The notes under the pieces are model-generated. The model was not told the origin of the DNA. It saw only the letters and a program-made list of their open reading frames with translations, and did no database searches. The position numbers and the translations under genes are program-made. A stretch of 9,758 nucleotides of DNA, from positions 1 through 9,758 of the forward strand of contig JAOZVK010000191.1 of NCBI GenBank assembly GCA_029938185.1, written 5' to 3'. The first letter of the stretch is position 1. Each line of letters opens with the position of its first letter. This DNA comes from Bacteroidales bacterium. GTDB taxonomy: Bacteria; Bacteroidota; Bacteroidia; Bacteroidales; JAOZVK01. Shown here piece after piece: positions 1 through 5,763 of the stretch.

Positions 1-104
1 AACCATTGAACCATTGTATAATTGAACCATTGAACCATTGAACCATTGAACCATTGAACCATTGTATAATTGAACCATTGAACCATTGAACCATTGAACC
101 ATTT
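1..104. repeat. Tandem 8-bp repeat array (AACCATTG), 13 units
   Basis: The first 104 bases divide cleanly into thirteen 8-bp units. Eleven are AACCATTG (the last ends in T), and units 3 and 9 are the variant TATAATTG. The two variants are exactly 48 bp apart, so there is a higher-order period of six units. The array stops 5 bases before the start codon of the HMA gene and may continue left of the window. The variant TATAATTG differs at one position from the Bacteroidota -7 consensus TAnnTTTG, and each unit carries a TTG. That the array supplies or modulates the promoter of the HMA gene is inference. Confidence 0.93.
65..72 (+). promoter_or_regulatory. Possible -7 promoter element inside the 8-bp array
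   Basis: TATAATTG matches TAnnTTTG at five of six fixed positions and lies 37 bases before the HMA start codon, a reasonable distance for a short 5' leader. TTG trinucleotides recur every 8 bases upstream, giving spacings of 16 or 24 rather than the usual ~19-21, so the -33 match is imperfect. An identical unit lies at 17-24. Confidence 0.3.
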
Positions 105-109
105 AAAAT

Positions 110-454
110 ATGAAAAATATGAAAAATTTAAAAACGATTATTAGTTTAGTAGTATGTATTTTTATTTTATCAGTAGTATCAAATGATGTTAAGGCTCAGA
201 AAAAGAAAAAAACAGAAACGATTACAATTTCTGTAGAAATGAGCTGCCCAAGCTGTGTAAATAAAATTGAAAAAGGAATAGCATATGAAAAAGGTGTAAA
301 AGACCTTATAGTTTCCTATGAAAAAGAAACAGTAATAATAAAATATAAAACGAAAAAAACAACTCAGGAAAAACTATTAAAAGCAATTGAAAAACTAGGT
401 TATACAGCAAATATTGTAAAAATTAATGAAAATACAGACCTCAAAAATAAATAA
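110..454 (+). CDS. Secreted heavy-metal-associated (HMA/MerP-like) domain protein
   Basis: A 114-residue protein with a basic N-terminus, a hydrophobic stretch (about residues 9-24) and a plausible signal peptidase I site after V27-K28-A29, followed by a lysine-rich linker (31-34). The rest is one HMA ferredoxin-like domain (about 36-103) with the metal-binding motif M44-S-C46-P-S-C49, the usual beta-alpha-beta-beta-alpha-beta pattern and a Gly-Tyr (KLGYTA) before the last strand. Such domains bind Cu(I), Hg or similar soft ions through the two cysteines. With an export signal and no membrane anchor, this one probably acts as a periplasmic metal-binding protein or chaperone (inference). The first ATG is used; a second in-frame ATG three codons on would also leave the signal peptide intact. 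It starts 5 bp after the 8-bp tandem array and has no same-strand partner in view. The metal is not determinable from sequence. Confidence 0.9.
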   Translation: MKNMKNLKTIISLVVCIFILSVVSNDVKAQKKKKTETITISVEMSCPSCVNKIEKGIAYEKGVKDLIVSYEKETVIIKYKTKKTTQEKLLKAIEKLGYTANIVKINENTDLKNK

Positions 455-488
455 AAGCATTTAGCTTAATACCCATATCATGAATACA

Positions 489-532
489 ATACAGACAATA
501 TTTAATTAATGAACACTAATTGTTGTCTGTAT
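489..532 (+). other. Hairpin downstream of the HMA gene
   Basis: ATACAGACAA (489-498) is the exact reverse complement of 523-532, separated by 24 bases. It lies 35 bases past the HMA stop codon. There is no T-run after it, so it is a possible 3'-end structure rather than a convincing intrinsic terminator. Confidence 0.4.
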
Positions 533-633
533 AAGAATAGTATCATAATTTACTGTGGTATAGAAAGACAATTAACTCCTCACTGTCATCGTAAGCGACA
601 GGACAACCGTTTATAATAACACATAAGCCACAT

Positions 634-653
634 TAAATAGGTCGAAGACCTTA
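634..653 (-). repeat. Fragment of the ~106-bp dispersed repeat (left end, inverted)
   Basis: On the minus strand this reads TAAGGTCTTCGACCTATTTA, identical over 20 bases to the left ends of the repeat copies at 8789 and 8966. About 35 bases further along the minus strand TCGCTTACG, also part of the repeat, reappears (plus-strand CGTAAGCGA near 590-600). This looks like an old copy interrupted by unrelated sequence. AGGTC-GAA-GACCT forms a small hairpin. Confidence 0.7.
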
Positions 654-695
654 GCAAAATATTATCGTGCCACGATTATCGTGGCACGATTTTGC
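654..695. terminator. Palindromic (bidirectional) terminator between convergent genes
   Basis: A perfect 12-bp GC-rich stem (664-675 with 679-690) closes a 3-base loop. Outer arms GCAAAAT (654-660) and ATTTTGC (689-695) extend the pairing with a 5-base bulge. TTTTG follows on the + strand and a T-rich stretch on the - strand. Its position between the convergent HMA and DUF2723 genes, 27 bases past the latter's stop, suits termination in both directions. Confidence 0.75.
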
Positions 696-721
696 AAATA
701 TCAAACCATAGGTGGGGGAGT

Positions 722-3700
722 TTACTTTATAAACTCAACATATTTCTGATATAGAATTGTAAATGTTCCCTCAATTTCTTTAGCTAAATCATCTTGTTTG
801 TTTTCGGCAGTCATGCTCAATAACTCTTGCATAACACTCATGCCTAATTTTACTTCATAGTTTACACCACCTGCAAACTTTCTATCTAAATTAAGATAAT
901 ATTTCAGATTATCGCTGTAAATATCAACAAGTTGTCTACTTAATTTATTTGCAGTTTCGGTTTCTCCCAGTTTGTAGTACATTTCAATAATGGGAACCAT
1001 GAAATAATCATATGCAATTTTTTCATGAGGAGTAATACTTACACATTTGTCAAGTACCTTCTTTGCTTTATCTTTTTTATTTTCAGCAATAAGAGTATTT
1101 GCCAATCTCGAAAACACATCTCTAATTCGCATAATAGAAATAGTACGTAAATTGTGACTATCCATAAACACGTCAGGTTTGTCCATTCCGCCCCATTTAA
1201 ACTTATTCATCAAGTTTTCATACAATATATCGGTATTAATATATCCAATATCACCTGATTCACTATCAGTTTTGATTGGAACAAAACGATACGCAAAACC
1301 ATCAAGTCTAAAATAATCCTGCAATTGCAAATAGCTATCTGTTCCCATACTCGAAGCAAAATATATTGGTCGTTCCCAGTTGTTATAAGCCAATAGGTCA
1401 AGAATCATCATTTCATTTTTTGTAACATATTCTTTGTTCAGCTTCCATGCTATTGCTTTTAATAGTTTGTGTGCCATTGCAGGCGAAACAATATTTTTGT
1501 TAATCACTTTTGCCGAGTCAACAGGAATAACCAAATTTTGAGCTGGAATGTAATCAATTGCTTCGCCATCTCTTTGCTTAAGTTTTGTTTTTGGATCATC
1601 AGATGAAACAAAATCAATAACATCTTTTAGTGCAACAGGCTTTTCTATCCTATTATATATTGGTACCCAGTCGCGTTTGCCTTGCATATATTGGTGTTTT
1701 TTCATAGAAAAAGGAACACCCTCCGATTCGTATGCTTTACGAGTCATTTGGTATATATACCAATGAGCTGTTAATAAGCTAAGATTTACAACTCTCACAT
1801 CAGTTCTTATACCCTCAACTTCTTGAGCGTACCATAGCGGAAATGTATCATTATCGCCATACGTAAATAGTATAGCATTTGGAGCACATGAATTTAGATA
1901 ATTATAAGCAAAATCTCTTGCAGTATATCTTCCAGAGCGGTCATGGTCTGCCAAGTTTTCGGAGACGAGTATAGTAGGAACAGATAAACTAATAATAGTA
2001 GCCAAACTTGCGCTAATAATTGGACTGGTTAGTTTTTTTAATCCCTCGTATATTCCCAAAACACCTATTCCAATCCAAATTGCAAAAGCATAGAACGAAC
2101 CAACATAAGCATAATCACGTTCACGTGGCTGATAAGGTGTTTGATTTAAGTACATTACAATAGCAATACCCGTAAAAAAGAATAACAGCATAACTACCCA
2201 AAAATCTAATTTGCTTTTTTGGAACATAAATATTAAACCTATTATACCTAGTATTAATGGTAAAAAATAGTATTTGTTACGACTCTTATCATTTTCTATA
2301 CTTTTGGGCAAATCATATTGTGAACCAAGTCTTATAGAATCTAAAAATTTTAGTCCACTTATCCAGTTTCCATTAACAAAACCGCCATGACCTTGTTTAT
2401 CATTTTGTCTACCGGCAAAATTCCACATAAAATAACGCAAATACATATGTCCAAGTTGATATTTAAAGAAAAACTCTAAATTATCACCAAAAGAAGGTTT
2501 TTTTTCTCCACCAGATATGCCTGTCCAGCTTTTGTATCCGCTTATATGGTTTGCTTGATGACTATATAATCTTGGAAAAATAGTTTGATACTTGTTATCG
2601 TATTTATAGTTGGGGTTTGTTGTTTTAATTTTGGTATAATTTTTTTCTCCTCTTATATGAGTATATTTCACTTCCCTATCTACTACTTGAGCATTAAAAT
2701 ATTGACCATATACTAATGGACGGTCACCATACTGTTCCCTATTTAAATATGAGAGTAATGAAAATACATTGTCTGGACTATTTTCGTTCATTGGTGGCTC
2801 TGCTAATGAACGTATTACAATCATTGTATACGATGAATAACCTATAAGAATAACAGTAATTGATAACATAATAGTATTCAGCAAAACTTTTTTGTTTTTA
2901 TGAGTATAATATATTCCTCCAACAATTGCTGACAATATTATTATACCATATATTATAATTCCAGTATTAAATGGCATTGACAGAAAATTGACAAATAAAA
3001 GCTCAAATTTTGCAGCAACACTTACTATTCCTGGAATAATACCATATATTGTAACACCAAGTATTGCTACAGAAACCAATGATGTTTTAATAATTCCAAT
3101 TCTGTTAACAGGATACATCTTAAAATAGTATACAAATACAACTGCTGGAATAGCAAGCAAGTTAAGTAAGTGAATACCAATTGATAAGCCCATCAGGTAA
3201 GCAATTAGTATAAGCCATCTGTTAGCATATTTTTCGTGAGCAACATTTTCCCATTTTAGAATTGCCCAAAAAGCTACTGCTGTAAACAGAGAAGAGCTTG
3301 AATATACCTCAGCCTCAACAGCCGAAAACCAAAATGAATCGGTAAATGTATATGCCAATGCACCAATAGCACCACTTGCCAACACAGCTATTGATTGGTC
3401 TATTGTTATTTCATTAGATTTGATAACAATTTTTTTTGCTAAATGAGTAATTGACCAAAATAAAAATAAAATTGTAAATGCACTTGCAAGTGCCGATAAT
3501 GTATTTATCATTTTAGCAACAGTAGTAACATCTGATGCAAAAATTGATGCAACACGAGCCATTATCATAAATAAAGGAGCTCCTGGAGGGTGTCCTACTT
3601 CTAACTTATATGCCGATGCAATAAATTCTCCACAATCCCACAAACTTGTAGTCGGCTCAATAGTAAAAATGTAAGTCACTGCTGCTATTAAGAATACAGC

Positions 3701-3748
3701 CCATCCGCTTACAATATTATAAAATCTATGTTGTTTATCTTGAATCAT
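722..3748 (-). CDS. DUF2723 / TMEM260-like protein O-mannosyltransferase family membrane protein
   Basis: A 1008-residue polytopic membrane protein of the DUF2723 (PF11028) family, a GT-C-fold group near-universal in Bacteroidota and related to eukaryotic TMEM260, which transfers mannose to protein from a lipid-linked donor. Visible hallmarks: an N-terminal membrane segment (about 14-30); then the first external loop with S35-L-W-D38-C-G-E41 and the signature G52-H-P-P-G56, the likely catalytic region; many hydrophobic helices to about residue 310; an extracytoplasmic insert (about 320-490); four more helices (about 493-595); and a soluble C-terminal part starting with the family motif YGDNDTFPLWYAQEVEGI (near 627). 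The last ~130 residues are helical and TPR-like. Length is usual for the family. It is monocistronic here, with a -7 box 42 bases upstream and a palindromic terminator downstream. Its role in surface-protein O-glycosylation is inferred from the family; acceptor and sugar are unknown. Confidence 0.93.
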   Translation of the reverse strand: MIQDKQHRFYNIVSGWAVFLIAAVTYIFTIEPTTSLWDCGEFIASAYKLEVGHPPGAPLFMIMARVASIFASDVTTVAKMINTLSALASAFTILFLFWSITHLAKKIVIKSNEITIDQSIAVLASGAIGALAYTFTDSFWFSAVEAEVYSSSSLFTAVAFWAILKWENVAHEKYANRWLILIAYLMGLSIGIHLLNLLAIPAVVFVYYFKMYPVNRIGIIKTSLVSVAILGVTIYGIIPGIVSVAAKFELLFVNFLSMPFNTGIIIYGIIILSAIVGGIYYTHKNKKVLLNTIMLSITVILIGYSSYTMIVIRSLAEPPMNENSPDNVFSLLSYLNREQYGDRPLVYGQYFNAQVVDREVKYTHIRGEKNYTKIKTTNPNYKYDNKYQTIFPRLYSHQANHISGYKSWTGISGGEKKPSFGDNLEFFFKYQLGHMYLRYFMWNFAGRQNDKQGHGGFVNGNWISGLKFLDSIRLGSQYDLPKSIENDKSRNKYYFLPLILGIIGLIFMFQKSKLDFWVVMLLFFFTGIAIVMYLNQTPYQPRERDYAYVGSFYAFAIWIGIGVLGIYEGLKKLTSPIISASLATIISLSVPTILVSENLADHDRSGRYTARDFAYNYLNSCAPNAILFTYGDNDTFPLWYAQEVEGIRTDVRVVNLSLLTAHWYIYQMTRKAYESEGVPFSMKKHQYMQGKRDWVPIYNRIEKPVALKDVIDFVSSDDPKTKLKQRDGEAIDYIPAQNLVIPVDSAKVINKNIVSPAMAHKLLKAIAWKLNKEYVTKNEMMILDLLAYNNWERPIYFASSMGTDSYLQLQDYFRLDGFAYRFVPIKTDSESGDIGYINTDILYENLMNKFKWGGMDKPDVFMDSHNLRTISIMRIRDVFSRLANTLIAENKKDKAKKVLDKCVSITPHEKIAYDYFMVPIIEMYYKLGETETANKLSRQLVDIYSDNLKYYLNLDRKFAGGVNYEVKLGMSVMQELLSMTAENKQDDLAKEIEGTFTILYQKYVEFIK

Positions 3749-3789
3749 AATCTATATATTTATTTCAAATAACAAAAACTAAGGAATGA

Positions 3790-3797
3790 CAAAAGTA
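3790..3797 (-). promoter_or_regulatory. Putative -7 box of the DUF2723 gene
   Basis: The minus strand reads TACTTTTG, an exact TAnnTTTG match, 41 bases upstream of the start codon. I see no convincing TTTG -33 box at the usual spacing, so only half of the promoter is supported. Confidence 0.5.
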
Positions 3798-3858
3798 TAT
3801 AATAAAACTTTTATGAATTAATTTTTTAATAAAAATTTTAATAAAAGTTGTAAAATAA

Positions 3859-3888
3859 TTTGTATTATAATTTTTTTTTGTAATTTTG
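3859..3888 (+). promoter_or_regulatory. Promoter of tRNA-Gln
   Basis: TTTG (3859-3862), an 18-base gap and TAATTTTG (3881-3888) fit the Bacteroidota -33/-7 consensus TTTG/TAnnTTTG. The -7 box ends 26 bases before the mature tRNA 5' end, leaving a short leader for RNase P. Confidence 0.75.
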
Positions 3889-3914
3889 CACCGTCTTAAA
3901 GATAAAAGATATCT

Positions 3915-3987
3915 TGTCCAGTGGTGTAATTGGTAACACATCTGATTTTGGTTCAGAAGAGTTCAGGTTCGAAACCTGGCTGGACAA
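3915..3987 (+). tRNA. tRNA-Gln (anticodon TTG)
   Basis: The 73-base cloverleaf has acceptor stem TGTCCAG (3915-3921) pairing with CTGGACA (3980-3986), discriminator A3987, an anticodon stem TCTGA/TCAGA closing loop TTTTGGT (anticodon TTG, reads CAA) and a T-arm with CAGG-TTCGAAA-CCTG. The U1-A72 end pair is typical of tRNA-Gln. The 3' CCA is not encoded. It has its own promoter and terminator, so it is transcribed separately from the next tRNA. Confidence 0.96.
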
Positions 3988-3996
3988 CACAATATA

Positions 3997-4029
3997 AGAT
4001 TGATAATTTAATTATCAATCTTTTTTTTT
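3997..4029 (+). terminator. Rho-independent terminator after tRNA-Gln
   Basis: A 10-bp stem, AGATTGATAA (3997-4006) with TTATCAATCT (4012-4021), loop TTTAA, runs directly into a tract of eight further T residues. It starts 10 bases after the tRNA. Confidence 0.9.
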
Positions 4030-4281
4030 CAAATTTATTTTGCTTTTAAAAAATATAAATAAAAAACTATTTTTACATAAATATAAAAAAACTATGAAAG
4101 TTCTTTTTTAATAATCTTATAATTATAAAAAAATAAAATTATTCAAAAAAAAGGAAAATAAAAATTATTTATTATAAAATTCATAGTATCTTTAATGAAT
4201 GTACATTACAAGTATTATTTCAAAAAAAACAAAATTTAGAAGTCTAATATTAATTTTTTTTTACTTAAAAAATAAAAATAG
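4030..4281. other. AT-rich spacer between the two tRNAs
   Basis: About 250 bases of nearly pure A/T with no start-bearing reading frame of useful length. The only structure I see is an 8-bp inverted repeat, ACTATGAA at 4091-4098 and TTCATAGT at 4180-4187, 81 bases apart, which may be chance in such biased sequence. I find no gene here. Confidence 0.7.
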
Positions 4282-4313
4282 TTTGAAAAATTAAAATCTA
4301 TTATTTACATTTG
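4282..4313 (+). promoter_or_regulatory. Promoter of the CAT-anticodon tRNA
   Basis: TTTG (4282-4285), a 20-base gap and TACATTTG (4306-4313) match the Bacteroidota promoter consensus exactly. The -7 box ends 28 bases before the tRNA. Confidence 0.8.
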
Positions 4314-4341
4314 CAACATAAAGACAAACAAATTGTTTTTT

Positions 4342-4415
4342 GGACCCATAGCTCAGTTGGTTAGAGCACCTGACTCATAATCAGGGAGTCCCAGGTTCAA
4401 GCCCTGGTGGGTCCA
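4342..4415 (+). tRNA. tRNA with CAT anticodon: tRNA-Met (elongator) or lysidine-type tRNA-Ile2
   Basis: The 74-base cloverleaf has acceptor stem GGACCCA (4342-4348) with TGGGTCC (4408-4414), discriminator A4415, anticodon stem CCTGA/TCAGG, loop CTCATAA (anticodon CAT) and T-stem CCAGG/CCTGG. It is not initiator tRNA, because position 1 pairs with 72. Automated tools usually label such genes tRNA-Met. The acceptor pairs C4-G69 and C5-G68 are, however, those reported to be recognised by tRNA-Ile lysidine synthetase (TilS), so tRNA-Ile2 reading AUA is at least as likely. Comparison with the other CAT tRNAs of the genome would settle it. CCA is not encoded. Confidence 0.93.
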
Positions 4416-4447
4416 CTTTATTGTTTTCATAGAGTGTTGATTTTTTT

Positions 4448-4482
4448 CCCCTTAACTTTTATAGTTAAGGGGTTTTGTTTTT
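4448..4482 (+). terminator. Rho-independent terminator after the CAT tRNA
   Basis: CCCCTTAACT (4448-4457) pairs perfectly with AGTTAAGGGG (4463-4472) across a 5-base loop, followed by TTTTGTTTTT. It starts 32 bases after the tRNA. Confidence 0.92.
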
Positions 4483-4572
4483 ATTGGAAACTACATTACC
4501 CTTGTATCTGAATTGCTTTGAAATTTAAGAAACCATAATCATGTGATTTTTTAAATTTTTAAATAATATACC

Positions 4573-4678
4573 TAAGGGCTTCTAACTATTTATAGTTGCT
4601 TACGCATTAATACAAAGATAATCTAATCAGAGTATTATGAATAAGTAAATGACGAAAAACTTTTGTAACAGTACTTAC
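4573..4678 (+). repeat. ~106-bp dispersed repeat, copy A (most diverged)
   Basis: This aligns without gaps over 106 bases with the copy at 8789-8894. The 5' end is diverged (TAAGGGCTTCTAACTATTTA versus TAAGGTCTTCGACCTATTTA), while the middle (ATAGTTGCTTACGCATTA) and the 3' end (AAAACTTTTGTAACAGTACT) are almost identical. It lies directly upstream of the small reading frame at 4693. It encodes no protein that I can support. Confidence 0.85.
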
Positions 4679-4692
4679 GTGTTGAATTAAAA

Positions 4693-4866
4693 ATGGAAAA
4701 AGATGTTTATAAAACTCATCCTGTTCGTAACAAAATTTGTTATATTGATAAAACTTTCGATTTCGATAATTATTTTTCACAAAACAAACTTGAACAGAAA
4801 AAAACATTCTTGAAATATTATATGATTGTATTAAAAAAATGTGTCAACAACTTAATTAAAATTTAG
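4693..4866 (+). CDS. Small hypothetical protein, possibly the 5' part of a broken gene
   Basis: ATG to TAG, 57 codons, starting MEKDVYKTHPVRNKICYIDK and ending in a lysine-rich helix-like stretch with two cysteines (C16 and C50). I recognise no family. There is no signal peptide or membrane segment. It begins 14 bases after repeat copy A and is in the same frame as the reading frame at 4879, separated only by the amber stop and four sense codons. It is therefore either a short gene followed closely by a second, or the N-terminal part of one ~166-codon gene interrupted by a point nonsense mutation. Amino-acid content looks protein-like rather than random, but there is no independent proof of expression. 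Confidence 0.4.
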   Translation: MEKDVYKTHPVRNKICYIDKTFDFDNYFSQNKLEQKKTFLKYYMIVLKKCVNNLIKI

Positions 4867-4878
4867 AACCTTTTATTC

Positions 4879-5193
4879 ATGCTTATCAAAGAGTTAAATT
4901 ATATTAATAAATTCATACATGGAAAGCTGACTTTTTCTCGCAATCGTAAACATAAAACAGGAATTGAAATTGAAGTAAATGAAAAAGCAGCTACAATTTC
5001 GGTACTTTTTACAGATGTAAATGAAAAACCGCTCAAAAAGGTTGATGTATTGAAAACACGTCCACATTTTATGTATATTTATCAAGTAATTCAAAAAGGA
5101 AAATGGCTTTCGACAAGCGAATATCAAGTTTCGGATAGTAGTGGAGGCTACCCGTCAGAAGTTGGACAGTCTTGTTTATTAGGTATTTCGTAA
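4879..5193 (+). CDS. Hypothetical protein (104 residues), possibly the 3' part of a broken gene
   Basis: A 104-codon frame of unknown function. Residues 1-30 are basic and mixed helical. Residues 30-85 show alternating hydrophobic patterns (GIEIEVNEKAATISVLF, then HFMYIYQVIQKGKW) suggestive of beta strands. The end is rich in Ser and Gly. It has no signal peptide, no transmembrane helix and no motif I can name. It is in frame with 4693-4866 upstream, and its TAA stop forms the first bases of the short inverted-repeat element at 5191, as if that element had cut the gene short. The codons GGC, GAA and CGT look like genuine coding sequence. It is either a small accessory gene or a remnant, and I cannot decide between them. 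Confidence 0.45.
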   Translation: MLIKELNYINKFIHGKLTFSRNRKHKTGIEIEVNEKAATISVLFTDVNEKPLKKVDVLKTRPHFMYIYQVIQKGKWLSTSEYQVSDSSGGYPSEVGQSCLLGIS

Positions 5194-5227
5194 CAGGATA
5201 AAAATCAATCCTGTAAATCCTGTCAAA
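5191..5227. repeat. Short dispersed inverted-repeat element (AACAGGAT...ATCCTGT), copy 1
   Basis: CAGGAT (5194-5199) pairs with ATCCTG (5208-5213) around an 8-base A/T-rich loop, followed by GTAAATCCTGTCAAA (5213-5227). The same arrangement, including the identical 15-base tail, recurs at 8689-8742. Similar AATCCTGT-rich palindromes are common between genes in Bacteroidota (general knowledge). It may also act as a weak 3'-end hairpin for the preceding frame. Confidence 0.65.
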
Positions 5228-5236
5228 AAATAAAAT

Positions 5237-5377
5237 AATATCCAATACTATACGTGTAGCCGTAGTGGACAAATAAACTTTGTGGCAAATATGTCTGGCT
5301 GTTTTGCGAAAAATATTATTCCGATAGCTAATACTGATGAGGAAATAAGAGAGGTTCTTGCGGATTTGGAGTTTTAG
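5237..5377 (+). pseudogene. Orphan C-terminal-like coding remnant
   Basis: This frame is open from just after a TAA at 5231 to TAG at 5375-5377. Its only early ATG is at 5291, giving 28 residues that end in a well-formed acidic helix (TDEEIREVLADLEF). The sequence before that ATG (for example SGQINFVAN) also reads like protein, so this looks like the tail of a longer protein whose front is gone. It lies just downstream of the short inverted-repeat element and is in a different frame from 4879-5193. It may be the original 3' end of the same ancestral gene (inference). Family not recognised. Confidence 0.35.
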
Positions 5378-5534
5378 CAGTACTGAAATTCATTTTATTA
5401 TTATTGTATTCTAAGAAAATTGTATTGATACAGCATAAAAAACACCCTCCTAAATAATTAATAATCAATAATAATGTAGTTGTTTTAAGGTTTGAAGAGT
5501 CAATTATTAAAGTGTAGCATGGAAGATAATAAAA
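5378..5534. other. Intergenic stretch without supported gene
   Basis: A/T-rich sequence between the decayed coding region and the minus-strand terminator. A minus-strand frame of about 69 codons exists here, but it is cysteine- and leucine-rich without domain character and begins with no promoter or plausible leader. I see nothing functional. Confidence 0.5.
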
Positions 5535-5559
5535 CAAAAAAAGCCCTCGGGTGAGGGCT
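5535..5559 (-). terminator. Rho-independent terminator (minus strand)
   Basis: On the minus strand AGCCCTC (5559-5553), loop ACCC and GAGGGCT (5548-5542) form a perfect 7-bp GC-rich stem followed by a T tract interrupted by one G. It terminates the small-RNA candidate and probably also SprB-gene transcripts, since I see no better terminator nearer that gene's stop. Confidence 0.85.
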
Positions 5560-5620
5560 AAAGCTATGAAACAAAAAACTTACATGAATATGTTACCGAT
5601 CACATACTCAATTCAAACAA
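5536..5620 (-). ncRNA. Candidate small RNA (or processed 3' RNA) downstream of the SprB gene
   Basis: A complete minus-strand Bacteroidota promoter (-33 TTTG at 5656-5653, 20-base gap, -7 TAAATTTG at 5632-5625) predicts a start near 5619, and a strong intrinsic terminator follows at 5559-5535. The ~85-base transcript has no usable reading frame, since each ATG is followed at once by a stop (ATGTGA, ATGTAA). It can form a small 5-bp hairpin (TATGT 5589-5593 with ACATA 5602-5606) before the terminator stem. It could also be the 3' end of read-through SprB mRNA. Target unknown. Confidence 0.45.
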
Positions 5621-5624
5621 TGTA

Positions 5625-5656
5625 CAAATTTATGTATTTAGATTGTAAAAGTCAAA
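5625..5656 (-). promoter_or_regulatory. Minus-strand promoter of the small-RNA candidate
   Basis: CAAA at 5653-5656 and CAAATTTA at 5625-5632 on the + strand read, on the minus strand, as TTTG, 20 bases, TAAATTTG. This is the exact consensus and the same spacing as the CAT-tRNA promoter in this window. Confidence 0.6.
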
Positions 5657-5763
5657 TTTTAATATATGATTATATACTTTATTTTGTGTACATACATTTT
5701 TTTTTTATATAATAAATTGAAAGACTGTGAAATAAGATATATATATTTTTTTAAAAAAACATT

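Noticed and set aside
1..104. CRISPR-like array
   Set aside because: Units are 8 bp and contiguous with no spacers; this is a simple tandem repeat.
4607..5272. Minus-strand frames at 4607-4807, 4894-5127 and 5069-5272
   Set aside because: They are rich in Phe, Tyr, Ile and Cys as expected from reading A/T-rich coding sequence backwards, overlap better plus-strand frames and have no promoter or domain.
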